Below are positions 1-11,833 of a stretch of DNA of 64,000 nucleotides, piece after piece. The notes under the pieces are model-generated. The model was given only the letters and a program-made list of their open reading frames with translations. It was not told where the DNA came from and searched no databases. The position numbers were made by a program, and so were the translations under genes. The stretch is from Mesaphorura yosii (lineage: Eukaryota; Arthropoda; Collembola; Poduromorpha; Tullbergiidae), in the NCBI GenBank assembly GCA_009869945.1, contig WIXG01000124.1, positions 62,001 to 126,000 on the forward strand, read 5' to 3'. Numbering within the stretch: the first letter of the stretch is position 1; every line of letters begins with the position of its first letter.

Positions 1-39
1 AAAAGTTTCAATTTCTTCTTCCTTTTCGGTAATTTCTAG

Positions 40-437
40 CTGATGTCAATACTTGGAGTGGATTTGCTGGCATGAACAGTGTCGGACTTTGCTACTACAG
101 ACGAATCAACGATGAGCTACAAATTGGCGTTGATTTAGAGCGGAACATCATGCTAGGCGAAAGCATTGCGCAAATAGGATACCAATATGATCTTCCAAAA
201 GCAAACTTTACAATGAAAGGTCAGGAGTGAAACATTTGAGTTTTCGTTAGATAAAGTTTGAGTTCTAAATTCTGGTCCTATGTTTTAATTTTAGCCATGG
301 TGGACACCAACTGGACAGTCACGGCCATGTTGGAGAAAAGACTGTTACCGATGCCATTCACGTTTTCCTTATGTGGAAGTATTAATCACGTAAAGAATCA
401 GTTTCGTCTTGGTTGTTCAATGGTAATTGGAGGGTAG
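40..437 (+). CDS. TOMM40: TOM40, mitochondrial outer-membrane import channel (3' end only)
   Basis: This is the C-terminal part of the beta-barrel pore of the TOM complex, through which nuclear-encoded precursors enter mitochondria. Two exons are visible, 40-219 and 295-437, joined across a 75-bp GT-AG intron. The gene begins outside the window; the acceptor at 38-39 is preceded by a pyrimidine-rich tract. The roughly 107 visible residues contain WSGFAGMNSVGLCYYRR, DTNWTVTAMLEKRL and PFTFSLCGSINHVKNQFRLG, which match the last strands of animal Tom40. The protein ends RLGCSMVIGG, which fits the mitochondrial beta-signal (polar-x-Gly-x-x-hydrophobic-x-hydrophobic). It is tail to tail with RBBP5, with about 400 bp between stop codons. 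Identity is by family recall; the exon phases agree. Confidence 0.9.
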
Positions 438-835
438 GGCGAAGTGAAGAAAATTTAACTATGAACTTGACACAAAGATTATCTACTAAACTTTTGATAA
501 CGTGTTTTATTGTGTGAGTCAATATGGAGAACTTAAGTGCATGTATAGTATCATGTGTCATGAATGATTAGTCGAACTATTAAAGATTCCTATAAAATTG
601 TCCAAGAGTGTCCTTGTAATTTGTTACATAAAAATAACTGCATAACAAAAGATCAGACGAAGTATTCTCCAAGCTTATCGCTCATGGGAAGGACAAATGA
701 TAGAAGACATGATTAAAAGCATTTATGCATAGATTTCTTACATTAGACATTAAGAACTTAATTCCCTGAAGCAAACGTGAGGTGAAGGTGGGTAAAAGAA
801 CGAAGCTGATTTTCTTCGATGGCTCCACTGCATTT
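438..835. other. Convergent intergenic gap (TOMM40 / RBBP5 3' ends)
   Basis: This A+T-rich stretch lies between two convergent stop codons and should hold both 3' UTRs. A TTTATT at 506-511 reads as AATAAA on the minus strand and could be an RBBP5 polyadenylation signal lying past the TOMM40 stop, which would make the two transcripts overlap. No coding potential is seen. Confidence 0.5.
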
Positions 836-3073
836 TCATTTCCCACTCCTCTCCTTGTACTTCTTTGACTCCGATTTTGCGCGATGCGAATGAGAGTTCT
901 TTTTATTGTTGTTGGAGGACTTATCTTTGCTTGGTCGATTCGCCAATAATGGATGAATTTCTGAGATAATTGCGTACAATCATTTTGTATACGCAGTAGA
1001 AACCACTAAATATAACTCAGCAGATTACTTACCGTCAGTAGGCGCGTTATCCAAATTAATGTCATGAACTTTAGGCTTCTTCCTTCTGTGTGGACTGTTT
1101 TCTTTCTGCTCCGAAGAATGATATCTTTTCCTCGAATCTTCGTTGCCTTCAGGAGCATTCCATGTCTGATCTTCCACATCCTCAATCTGCATACGTCGAA
1201 TCGTTAGAAGATGTACAACTAAATGCATACTAAGAAAACACAAAAATAAGACATTTTACCTCCGGAGCGATTGGAAGAAACAAAAGTTGATCAGGATCAT
1301 CGTACTCCTCATCAGAACTAAGGTAAGCCCGAACGGCAGTCGTAGTGATGACGTCAACCTGTAACAATGAAGCTCGCACAATATACGAATGGGAACACTT
1401 GTCGAGGACAATTTCGGAGTCAAACCTACTTCCAAATCGTCCTCTTCGTCTCCGTTTTCAGTGCCCACCATTTTATCTTCGTCCTCCAAGTCAAACTCAG
1501 ATTCGCGTTCTTCATACTCCACATTCTCGTCCAATTCCTTGAAGTCTGGTGCAAAGGCCGACCAATTTTCCACTTGATTTTGAGACCAAATTGATACTAC
1601 TCCGTTACTGACTGATGCAACGATTGGTCGCATCGGATGCCACTAATTTGTACAGAAAAATTTCAAGTCATTGCCGAAAAAATGTGCAGTTTGTTTTGTA
1701 GCAACAAGGGACATTACCACAACGTCGAGCAAAAGCTCGCCTTTAGTTCCATGAAGGATTTTCACCAGGTTTCCAATGTTCTTCTCCCATATGTACAGAG
1801 AATGTGAACGCGCGGAACCGGCGCAAACGTAATCTCCATCGCCAGAAAAGCAGCACTTCTTCCACATTGTTCTGGAATTATGCTCATAATGATTACGAAA
1901 TACAAGGAAGTCTAGGACGCGCCTTGACACTCACTTGTTCACTAAATCTTGCAGCTTCTGAATCGGCTCCGGGTCACAGTCTTTGCCTAACTCAAGTACC
2001 ATATCGCCGCTGTAAACTCGAATTATTCGGTCAGCAGAATTCAGAAGGAATGAGCTAAATAAAATTAGGAATTGCGTAGAATAACGTAATTAGCTACAAA
2101 CATCTAGTAACGTAAGGGAGGCGCACTTACTCGCCCCGACGGGAAAACTCAATGCTTTTAATGGCTGTTGAACTGGTAGCACTCTGCCCAATTCTGAAAC
2201 TGGCAACAATTTCTAAGTCACTTGCTCTGTAAATTGCCAGTTTGCCCTTGGAATTCCCCGTGAATACATACTGACCGCGCCGATCATATGAAGCTACTAT
2301 GATCAAGTCATTCTGAAAAATAAATAAGTTCGTAAATGGTCATGTTCAAAATGACAAATACAAAATAGAAATGAATTGAGGCAATTACGTCGTCGGGTCC
2401 ATCGCCGAGTGGAATTTCCCTTTTATCTCCATCAATCGTACAGATTAAGGCTGGATGTCTCATTGGACAAACAAGAAATTCGTTGGAATTGCGGGGATTA
2501 TATTGAGCCTTCAAAACCGGACATGGGAATCTGAATCGGTGATCGCAATCTCCGGACAAGACATCGACCACACAAATTGTATTGTCAGTTGAGGCGCTTA
2601 AAATCTTTCGTCCATCCCGTGAAAAACTAAATACGAACAACGTTATTTCATTCATTTACTCATTAAATACACGAAGCTTATCTAACTTACCAAACTGAGC
2701 AAACGGGATGAATGTGAGCAATCACCTAGAATGAGAGACGCATACATATTTTGGATTCAATCGTAGAAAAGTCGCCATCAATTTAACTTGTGCTTTGTGT
2801 ATACCGTTTTGGCAATTCCACGGGTTAAGAAATCCCAAACGAAAACACGACCATCATTGCATCCAACAGCAAGTAGAGTGCCCTTTCTGTTGAAACCAAT
2901 TGTTAGGGCCATCGAAATAGAATCAAGTACTCCATCACTCTCTTCGGGATAATTCTGCCCGAACGATTCTATAGAGCAATGAATAGAACAACATGGAAGC
3001 TACAAAGATGTCAGGCAAAGTGCGACAACGATGTGCACCATTTTAATTTCTTACCTAGTAATTCCAAATTCAT
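836..3073 (-). CDS. RBBP5: RBBP5, WD40 subunit of the COMPASS/MLL H3K4 methyltransferase core
   Basis: RBBP5 is a core subunit (with WDR5, ASH2L and DPY30) that activates SET1/MLL enzymes for histone H3 Lys4 methylation. Eleven exons splice in phase: 3055-3073, 2805-2968, 2691-2725, 2389-2626, 2131-2312, 1935-2054, 1718-1871, 1430-1642, 1260-1358, 1033-1186 and 836-960. They give 500 aa; human RBBP5 is 538. The first exon is only 19 nt and encodes MNLELL. The WD40 propeller spans about residues 20-325, with motifs such as [29 protein letters not shown] and [13 protein letters not shown]. Residues about 343-361 ([16 protein letters not shown]) match the acidic segment that binds ASH2L and MLL. 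Near the C-terminus EIHPLLA matches the family's EVHPLLG, followed by a Lys/Ser-rich tail ending ERSGK. It is head to head with MOB3. Identification is very secure. Confidence 0.97.
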
Positions 3074-3588
3074 GTTTGATGCCACCAGGCGGTGTGATTC
3101 GCTTCAAGTCTTTCAATAATGGCTCTACAAAATACTCAGCTGAGGTTACAGCTTGTTGACAATTTTTCGATGACGGCGATGATGGCGAAGTTCTCGGTGT
3201 CGAAACCAAAATTAAAGTCCAGTCGGTGCACTTGAGGCTTCAGCTTCGAATTCTTCAAGCGAGAGACTCCAATACAATGCGTGTTCAGTTTTCGCGCAAA
3301 AGTGTGTAGCTGTACTGAACTTGCGAATAACGATCGGCACGGAATGCATATTATTAGCCAACCACCCCCACCAATAATTTCTGGACAGGAAAACATAACA
3401 GGAAGTAAGATATTAAAATTAGCACATCTATTCTTCGTGTTTTGCCATATAAATACGCGGAATCAATGCACGTGTCAGTTTCTTGAGTTAAAGCCTCGTC
3501 TTTAGTTTAGGCGCATGGTGAAGTTTCGCTTTAAGTGTCCTGACCTCTGACCACCGCCATTCGCGTAGCTCTCCATCTTCAGTTCACT
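3074..3588. promoter_or_regulatory. Putative bidirectional promoter between RBBP5 and MOB3
   Basis: 515 bp separate the divergent start codons of RBBP5 (-) and MOB3 (+), so both transcription starts and 5' UTRs should lie here. A minus-strand ORF through 3136-3396 has no recognisable domain and is taken as chance. A bidirectional promoter is inferred from layout alone; no core element was identified with confidence. Confidence 0.5.
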
Positions 3589-4513
3589 ATGAACCTCTCA
3601 GGATTCCTAGAATTCTTCCAAAAAGAAAAGGTAAGCTGCATAATGTTTTCAAAATTCTGCTAACCAATCTACCATCACATTGACGAGTGTTTGCCTTCGC
3701 TTTTTGAACTCTAGACCTTCCGGCCAAAGAAAAAGTTCGAACCTGGTACACTAAGATATGGACTCCATAAAGCAGCACAAGCCAGTCTGAATTCTGGAAT
3801 TAATCTTAAAGAGGCTGTGAAGTTACCACCAGGGGAGGAATTAAATGACTGGGTGGCCGTACATGGTTGGTGATCTATGAAATTGGAACGCTTTTTAACT
3901 TATCGGAAATTCTGGTTGACACGATTGTCTTGTAGTTGTAGATTTTTTCAACCGTGTCAACTTAATATATGGAACCGTGTGTGACTACTGCACAGAGAAG
4001 TCCTGCCCTACCATGTCCGGTGGTCCAAAGTTCGAGTATTTATGGCAAGACGGATCTAGTCAGTACAGGAAGCCAACTAAACTACCGGCGCCAAAATATG
4101 TAAGCCTGCTCATGGAATGGATCGAGAGTCAAATCAACGATGAAAGAATATTTCCAACATCAATGGATTCGCCGTTCCCCAAAAATTTTGTTTCGATATG
4201 CCGCAAAATCCTCGCCAGGCTGTTTCGCATTTTTGTGCACGTTTATATTCATCATTTCGACAGAATCGTGGCACTTGGAGCTGTAAGTTCAAAAACGCAT
4301 TATTCCTAAGCTCCGGTAACTCCAACTTACCTTTTTGGGTTTTCACAGGAAGCACACGTGAATACTTGTTACAAGCATTTCTATTATTTCGTCAACGAGT
4401 TCAACTTGATTAGTGCCAAGGAGCTGGAACCATTGAAGGAAATGACTGAAAAGATCTGTCCACGTTCAGAACTCACAAGAGAAGACGGTTCGTCGACAAC
4501 TATCAAAGAATGA
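3589..4513 (+). CDS. MOB3: MOB3-type MOB kinase activator
   Basis: MOB proteins are small adaptors for NDR/LATS and MST-family kinases. The MOB3 group (mammalian MOB3A/B/C) is a distinct clade from the Hippo co-activator MOB1. Four exons, 3589-3630, 3715-3865, 3936-4282 and 4349-4513, give 234 aa with consistent phases, slightly longer than the roughly 217 aa usual for MOB3. MOB3-specific stretches include [50 protein letters not shown] and SEAHVNT-like [15 protein letters not shown]. The zinc site is intact as seen in the family: the Cys pair in CTEKSC and the two His of HVYIHHF. The C-terminal 17 or so residues after EKICP are a lineage extension. The start sits in frame with the family N-terminus ([14 protein letters not shown]). 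It is divergent from RBBP5. Confidence 0.95.
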
Positions 4514-5953
4514 TGGTCAATAATATTTGCAATTCTTGGATCTTGTAAGAGTGGTATGATGTATCCCGACATCTCTCATTTAATAATTTAATTATCCAGA
4601 TCCTATCCTGACCTTGCGAATTTATGATTATTTATTATTAACGGTAATCATTTGTGCCAGATTTATTTTGAAACCCCTCCGTTCACTCCATTGTACAATT
4701 TCATGTTTCTCTATGACCTGAATGATCTGATTTCCTGCTTTAATTTTTGGTTGAAGGGCTCAGGATTCAATTACATTGTCTAGTCCATAGTTAAATTCTC
4801 AGGGTACTTGTACCATAATTTGTAGAAACGGGTTTGGTTTAGTCGCCATATATCGCAATCATATGTCTCAATTTCCATGTCACGAAGCTTGTTAAAGTGT
4901 TAAGGTAGGGCAGTAGCATGTCTAAGTGCAGAAACAGGAATGTATATGCAGAAAAGGATAAGAAAAGTCTGAGAAGTGCGTCGAAGAACAAGATTGAAGA
5001 AATAAATGTGGTGGGAAAGAAGATTAAAAACCGAAGAATGTAGGGAAGAAGTTTGAAGAAAGGAAGACTGAAAAAGCACCATCGCAAACACGAGAGCATG
5101 TGGGACTGAAATATCGAAATCAACGGCGAAGATTTTGATAACGTATTGTGATTTTAACATGGAATTTTTATTGCTTGGAATGTATCCTACTTAACGTAGC
5201 TTACGGAAGTGGAAATTGAACGATATTCTGGGATATGGAAGTATTCTTTCATGCACAGTGGTAATATTGTCCTGTATTTCTTCAGCGCCTAATCGACCGA
5301 ACAGTTAACTACGCTAGTATAATGTATTTTCGAGAATATCCACGTGAGATTATAAAGCTTATTCTAATTTTAGAGAATGACATGCCAGATTTAATTTTAT
5401 TTAGCGTTCGGATGCCTGTCGTATGTCGTTCAAGTACGAATAAACACATTTATTATTCTCTCAGAGACGAAAACATGCTACGGATCAATTAACTCAATTT
5501 CTAGCTAAATTCGCAATTCGCACATTTATGGTTTACATTCCAGGTGTGAAGTGGAATGGAAACTTTCACAATTCGAATACCCTGGGAGTCAAGTATGAAT
5601 CAGCAGCATACGCCTCCCGTGTAGCATAACTTGCTTATATAAGATCGCTAGCAATAAAATGATAATTACTAAAGTTGGTCGTTAAAATTAGCAGGAGAGC
5701 ATAAGATGACGTCGGTTGAGGATGAACACACATAATTATCTTAATAACACATACACAGCGGTGCATATTCGTGTGTTGAAAGAGAACACACTTTAACGAG
5801 TGCTAACTTTCCTAAAAGTCATAAAATGCCGATGCTCAAACTCGCAAAGTAAACGGCAAACGAAAAGTCAAGTGTTTCTCAAGGTTAAAGTTGCTTTGCT
5901 GACGAGAAAGAACTGACAAGTCAACCCAAACCTATTATTAAACAGCGATTACG
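4514..5953. other. Intergenic, no gene seen
   Basis: This A+T-rich spacer lies between the convergent MOB3 and yellow-like genes. Open frames here lack ATG starts or homology; those around 4839-5160 are purine-biased low-complexity shadow frames. Presumably it contains both 3' UTRs. Confidence 0.5.
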
Positions 5954-5959
5954 TTTAAT
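5954..5959 (-). terminator. Putative polyadenylation signal (ATTAAA) of the yellow-like gene
   Basis: Plus-strand TTTAAT reads ATTAAA on the minus strand, about 105 nt beyond the stop codon of the yellow-like gene. Position and orientation fit, but no cleavage-site evidence is available. Confidence 0.3.
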
Positions 5960-6065
5960 AAAAGCCGTCTCGGCGGTATCGGTATTGCCGAGTCAAACAA
6001 ACGAGTCGTAAGTCCTAAAATAGTCGATTATAAAAATTCTTATCACTGAGTCGTGTAACTGGAAT

Positions 6066-9000
6066 CTACAAGAAGGCTAAAATAGTAATCAACAGAATGC
6101 TCGTCGCTGCCGTCGCCGCTGCCAAATTACTTGCTTTCGCCGTAGCATGCTTGTCCTTCCCGGTCGTCGTAGATGATGGCAGGGACTGCGGTGTGTTTGC
6201 ATTGGGGTCGTCTCCTTGCGCCTTCTCATGATCATGGTCGTGATCTGCATGATCTGAGTCCTTCGTCCCTGTTGGTGATGCCGTAGTAGTTTTTGTAGTA
6301 GTAGTCGTCGTCAGGATTGTTGTAGTCGTCATTGGCGTTGTCGCGCTGTTGGCTTGCTCGATTGTGATGGACACGGGCGGGTCATTCGCGGAATGCTGAT
6401 ACGATTTGAGTCCAAGCCACGTCCGAGCAACTTTCAAGTTGTACTCGTTCGGGTCGTAGCCGCCTGAGTTGAACCGCTGCAGGCGGTTTGAGACGGTGTA
6501 CAGATAGCCTTCGTTGTCGAATGCAAGCGTGTCCGGCCATTGCAGATCGATGTCGTTTGAGATGAGGATCACCTCGGAAATAGTTTTTCGTGTGCTTTTC
6601 GTAGCGGCGGTGCTCAAATTGATGTAGCTGATTGAATTGTTGGCTAGTTGACCGTAGTACAAGTAGCCTGAAGATGCCATTCCCAAGCCATCCGACTGTG
6701 ACGACTTTCTGCCCAGGAGCTGGACTTCATCATCCTTCAGCTGAATCGGGTATGTCGCGTCGCTGGTTTTCTTGTACTTCATCAGCGTGGCGGTGTCAAT
6801 TGTGTACAGGTTGTAGCTGCTCAGGGGACAGAAGTACAGCGTGCTGAATTTTGTGTCAATTGGAGAAAGCGCGATTCCATCAATGTTCACATCAGTCGGA
6901 TACGTTTCACCTGGAATGATGGCAATAATGTAAATTAGTAATTTTAGTAGAAATTATTCTGGCGAGGTGCAATTGTAAAAGTTTTATGGACTCAGAATTG
7001 CATATAAATTGCTTATGCTTTACGGAGTACGTTAATCAGCATATTAATAGTAATTAATTGCAGTTTCTGTAAGTGGGAGGTAATTAAGAGGGAAATTGGG
7101 TGTATACGCCCAATGAGTCCAATCCATTCGCCATTCATGAACTTGCTGCATATTAACAAGCGCGTAATGAAGAAGGTAGTTCCCAAACTATCAATCTGCT
7201 GCCGACGCGCAAGATGCGAATTAATGACTTCATGATTAAAATGATCCAGTGAGCCAAAGAACGAAAAACTTGTTTTCCTCGATTGCCATTTCGACGGAGA
7301 CTGGTCCATCATCTGTCACGATGCAATGTCTCCTGCCTAGCTGTGGCTGTAGTGTAGAGGATCTGCACTCTGTGCTTTAAAAAAGGGTGCGCGACACGAA
7401 AATCTTCATCGCAAATTATTATAATTAAGCCTTAAACTTCTGGCAAAAAATGGAAACTTGACTGGTTACATTTCGTGTGTATGTGTATTCCCTAAAATAT
7501 TATTTCGAAAATGAGAGACAAAAGAAGCGAAAAAGACGTCTATTACAAGATCTTCCAAGCGATGTGATGCATAGTACTGTAAAATGAAAGACTGTCACGT
7601 ATTGCGTGACCTTCAAGGTTCAAAGGGCACGTTATATGGGTACTGATTCAATGATTTCAATGATGAACTCTGTAGTATCCTAGAATCATGATGCATGACT
7701 CACGTATCTACCTTCGCCACCGTCACGTCTTTCGTATTTGCTGCAGCTACTGCGTGTTTAACCGAGTAATCGATCATGGATCCTGGTTCAGTGTGACCAC
7801 GACCACAAGGGTACAACAAAAAACAAACGCTTGAAGGCTAATTGAGCCTGTCAGACTGTCAGACAAACGTCCAAACTGATTTCGATTCGTTGTAGCTGTA
7901 ACCTGTGAAAACTTGTTACATAACACAAGAACGGAGTCTCAAGTTGAGTCAACATCAACGTCATTTTGCCAATCAGATTCATGCACCAGTTCACCATCTT
8001 CACAAGTACCGAACTTAATGAATTTTGAAACTTTTTTGCTTATTCTGAAGTGTAAATTAATTAGGCCGCCGACAAGCGATAATCCTCATTTGCTTTCCCT
8101 CTGTAAATACCTGGTTGAGCCGAAAAGTCTCTAGAAATGGTTCAGAAATTCTACTTACTCACATTTAGCAAAAGGAATACACTCATTTCGTGAGTCCGTG
8201 TCGATCGAATCAACCTATTCTTAAATGTTTTCATCTTTTGAAATAAAAAGCGTAATGATAATGATACTGCTTCATACCTCATTTTATAATGCAATATTTT
8301 ATGATGCATCGCGTCGTGAGTCGTGATGCTCTGAGGCATATTGAGATTTGAAGCCTGCTGCTATACTGCTATTGCTGTTGCAGCTATTCAGTTCAATTAA
8401 AAGTTGACTTGTGCTCACCGAGAATTGTCAGATTGCTACCATCTGGAGTTGCTTTCATTGACGGATGTGCCACTGACCACGACGTATTGTCCTTAAAGTC
8501 GTACAGCACCAACCTGGCCGTCGAAGCGTCTGTGATGTACGCTATGCAATCGGAATCGGATGTGCAGCCCACGACGAGATCGTTCAAGAAATTCCTCTTC
8601 TTGTCCACCACCTCAGCTGGGAACTCGTACGTGTGCTGGATCTGGTTGGTTTTCAAGTCTATGATGCTTAGCTTCGGTGGACACTGTTCCGGGGACGTAT
8701 CCGCGTTGTAGCTCCTTGTGTCTACTCTTCCGATGTCGATGACCCACATTCGGCTAAACTGGTCAATCTCCATTGACTGCACATATTGGAATGCAGAACA
8801 GTTACCGATTTGCTGCTCTTCCCAGTTTGGATATGGCTTCAGCTTTGAGCTGAGGCTTTGGTCAAATTTTGCAACGGACTTATTTGTCTCGGTGGTGAAC
8901 CCATTGCCTGCCAAGTAATCCACATACACAAGTGTTGCTGGAACTCCCTTTCGCCATCGGGGCACGGTGAGAAATATTCTGCTGTCGTGAACTTTGAGTC

Positions 9001-9247
9001 CTGCCAGAGTGTTATTCTCCGGAATAAATTCTCCCGACTTCAGCTGTGCCTGGCGGTCATCGTCGGATGCAAACTCAAAGTCGAGGGATTTCCAGCGGAA
9101 CAGTATTTCGTAAGTTGAGATTGGAGCTGGGCCTTGAGAAACGATTTGTACGATGTCCGAAGAATTGGAGTCAGGCGCAGGAGCAGCCAAGCAATTGACC
9201 ACAAGGGCCAAAATCAGGTTCACATTCAACACGGAAAGCTGCATCAT
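6066..9247 (-). CDS. Yellow/major royal jelly protein family, secreted, with mucin-like and GPI-like C-terminal tail
   Basis: Two exons, 8419-9247 and 6066-6910, are separated by a 1,508-bp intron that contains nothing recognised. They give 557 aa; typical yellow proteins are about 400-460. The N-terminus (MMQLSVLNVNLILALVVNCLA) is a signal peptide. The MRJP/yellow fold covers about residues 50-453, with VPRWRKGVPATLVYVDYL, MEIDQFSRMWVIDIGRVD, NDLVVGCTSDSDCIAYITDA, DGIALSP and DTLAFDNEGYLYTVSNRLQRF. The conserved cysteines in IGNCSAF, PEQCPPK and GCTSDSDC are present. Beyond the fold lie a Thr-rich tract (about 466-490), an Asp/His-rich patch (about 493-504) and a final hydrophobic stretch (about 539-557) running to the last residue, as in GPI-anchored precursors. 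Yellow proteins act in cuticle pigmentation and other extracellular roles; which paralogue this is cannot be told. The second of the paired ATGs is an equally good start. Confidence 0.9.
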
Positions 9248-10826
9248 AGTGTCAATGACAGACCGTATTCGTATACAGTGATGCGTAACTTTTAAAATGA
9301 GACTAAGATGTATCAAGTTCCAGCGCCAAGTACCGAGTGGTGACTGATTGTTGATAGCCAGGTGGAGACAAATTTATTTTTGCGCTAGCAAGCAAGCACT
9401 GAGTTGAGACGACCAATTTAACCCATAGCCATAAATTCCATCTTGCTTGAAGCGTACCTGAGGCATTTGGGGAACCAGTTTCTAGTACCACATTTGCATT
9501 AGTATTATGGAATGGAATGATTTTCGCAAGCTCAGCCACAGACAAAGGAAAGGATCAAGCATTAGAATTATTAACACAACACGAGACATGGAACGGCGAT
9601 GGAAGAGGGATTGCTTTGTAGAGAGTGGATGGCGGATACGAAATAATCGTGCTTTGTGTGTTTCGCGAAAACTCGCCAAACCCATTTCTTTTGTCTGAGG
9701 AAGATGAACAAACTGTAAATCTTTTCCAGGCAGAAACTCGTTCGCCCTTTCGCATCCTTTCATCTCTGGTGCACGTATACAATGGAGATATTTTCCATTA
9801 CATTTGCAATTACTGACTGACTTCACTTATCTTCCACCAGGCTGGTGTATTCGTGTATTATTGTCGCAAAGCAGGCATTCAGGAGATTCACTTCTCCCTG
9901 AAGATGAGTGAGCCTGACCCGCAGCCACCGTGGTTTGAGGGAAAAAGCAATAAATTTTTTGCACACAGAATTAATTGTTGAAATCTAAATGTAGTGTAAC
10001 CACGCCAAGCTGACGCTCTTCTGCAATGCTGTATTTTGGTTAATCAAATCATGGACATGGAAAATATTTATGCCACTATTGTTGTGGGCACATTTTGCGC
10101 TTCCTGCTCCGATTACACGTGACCGTACCCACTCCATTCAATGACCATACTGTGGACATGGCTGTATGATTTGATGTACGAGACAAAGGCAAAAGGTGCC
10201 AGTGCCAGTAATGAGTTTATTCGGAAGGTTTCTGAAGGACAACGCATGCAAATATTTTGCCAGAGGTGCTGAATCACTCACGCATAGGATTCTGTTGGCT
10301 TTGGCTTCTCCAGCGAGAAAGATGAAACCAAATTAGCTTGTTTTACGTTCCATTGTGGAATTACCACTCTTAAAATCATGGTCATGGCTAATGAAGTTTC
10401 GGTCGACCTCTACTTTCTTCTAACGTTAATGCTAAGCTAATACTCGTTTATGTTCAATATTTGCACCACGAACTTCGCAAATTAAAACAACACACGACAG
10501 CAAAAGCAAATCCGCCGGACTATCCTTCTGCTCTCTAGGGGTCTCTGGTCCTTCCAGTAAGGTTTGTTCTATGCGAAGATGGTGGAAGATGAGAGTGTAC
10601 CAGTATAAACAATCATCTTTTTCTTTCGTTTCCACTGCACTACGTCTGCTCCACAAACAAATGATTTTAATGAGGAGTAACTTCTAATTTTACGCACAAA
10701 TTATCGTCTTTACTTCTACTTGGTAGCTTTCCATGACATACGAAAACTCGTTCGATGGGATGACGTACGTGAATCATCGAAGAAAACTAATTCATTCTTT
10801 GTAGCGAGCTAGTGCAAGTTGAATTA
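9248..10826. other. Intergenic, no gene supported
   Basis: This is the upstream region of the yellow-like gene and probably includes its promoter. Overlapping open frames on both strands at 9303-9826 have no homology, no signal for splicing into the yellow gene and no coherent domain. They are treated as chance. Confidence 0.45.
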
Positions 10827-10960
10827 GGAACAATCTCTGGGAACAATTCACTGGAACAATATTTGGAAAGTTCCCCTGAACAATTTTTGCCGGGAACAAT
10901 TATCTGGAAACAATTCGCCGGGAACAATTTTTTAAACAGTTTCCGTGGAGCAATTTCTCC
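10827..10960 (+). repeat. Degenerate minisatellite of a GGAACAATT core
   Basis: About eight imperfect copies of (G)GGAACAATT occur at irregular spacing of roughly 12-19 bp, for example at 10827, 10840, 10853, 10892 and 10921, with variants TGAACAATT, GGAAACAATT and GGAGCAATT. The interruptions often carry CTGG or GCCGG. The repeat happens to keep an open frame on the plus strand, but that frame is a by-product of the repeat rather than a gene. Confidence 0.75.
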
Positions 10961-11160
10961 ACAGATAGCGTTGATCTTATCCGCTTACACGCCGCATTTA
11001 GATTTTAACCAATACGTTCATCTTGAATTGCCCGTTGCGTCTTCTTAGGTTGCATAGTTGAAAGCTTCTTCGATGTCCTTTTCTGTCAGTCCTCATTTCA
11101 TGCTGTCATCATCATTTGAACTTGACAATTAAAAGGCATAATTCCACTTTCCAAACAATT

Positions 11161-11166
11161 TTTATT
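11161..11166 (-). terminator. Putative polyadenylation signal (AATAAA) of PHF5A
   Basis: Plus-strand TTTATT is AATAAA on the minus strand, about 165 nt past the PHF5A stop codon. This is a normal 3' UTR distance, but no cleavage data exist. Confidence 0.4.
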
Positions 11167-11329
11167 TTTATGAAGCTGTATTTTTTCACAGTCGATCAAG
11201 AAAGAACAGTAAAAATTATTCAGAACGTATGCAATGTGATCTTCATATGCACAAAATAAACAAAAATGTAAATACAGTCAGATGATTGGTGGTGAGACAA
11301 TCTTTGCCGATTGCGTAGATTAACCTCGT

Positions 11330-11833
11330 TCACCGTTTCTTGAATCCGTATTTCTTCCGCTCGTAAAATAGATCGGTTTTAGAGCTTCCCAGGTTGACAA
11401 TTTTCGGGCACCCATCTCGCTGGAAAGGAGAGAAAATCAATCAGTGCCAGAGTTCAAAACCAGCCGGCTTAATGCATAGTATCGTATAGCAAACAGTTCA
11501 AATGTCTACTTACATCCTTTTCTTGGATGGTGCATTCTTTACAATAGTATGCATCTGAGACGCCAGGACCCCCACAAATGACACAACGACCTTGATAGGA
11601 CCCGTAATTGCATTCATCGCAGATTCTAACTAATGTGCACGGCCGAACATAGGAGTCGCAAATTACACATTTGCCATCACATTTTTCGCACAACCTTCCA
11701 ATAGCTGAAAGAAAGACATTAAGTATTTCTAGGCACACATTTGGAGGGCTGAACACATGAGTTCCATAGAAGGTTACTTACCAACTCCAGGTTGTTTTCT
11801 GCAGAAAATTAGATCGGGATGATGCTTAGCCAT
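11330..11833 (-). CDS. PHF5A: PHF5A, zinc-knuckle subunit of the SF3b splicing complex
   Basis: PHF5A (yeast Rds3) is a small zinc-binding protein of the U2 snRNP SF3b complex; with SF3B1 it forms the pocket for the branch-point adenosine. Three exons, 11782-11833, 11514-11704 and 11330-11419, give exactly 110 aa, the same length as the human protein. The sequence is nearly invariant: [20 protein letters not shown], then the CxxC series in [35 protein letters not shown] and YYCKEC, and the end [16 protein letters not shown]. All zinc-ligand cysteines are present. It is head to head with the small ORF plus nicastrin unit; the intervening 390 bp probably serve as a shared promoter. Identification is essentially certain. 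Confidence 0.98.

Noticed and set aside
3136..3396. Minus-strand ORF in the RBBP5/MOB3 promoter interval
   Set aside because: It does not fit an RBBP5 N-terminus, since the 19-nt first exon already encodes MNLELL, and it has no domain.
9303..9826. Overlapping frames on both strands upstream of the yellow-like gene
   Set aside because: Frames on opposite strands mask each other, none has homology, and none joins the yellow gene in phase.
10812..11048. 78-codon ORF with repeated NN/EQ residues
   Set aside because: It is produced by the GGAACAATT minisatellite, not a gene.
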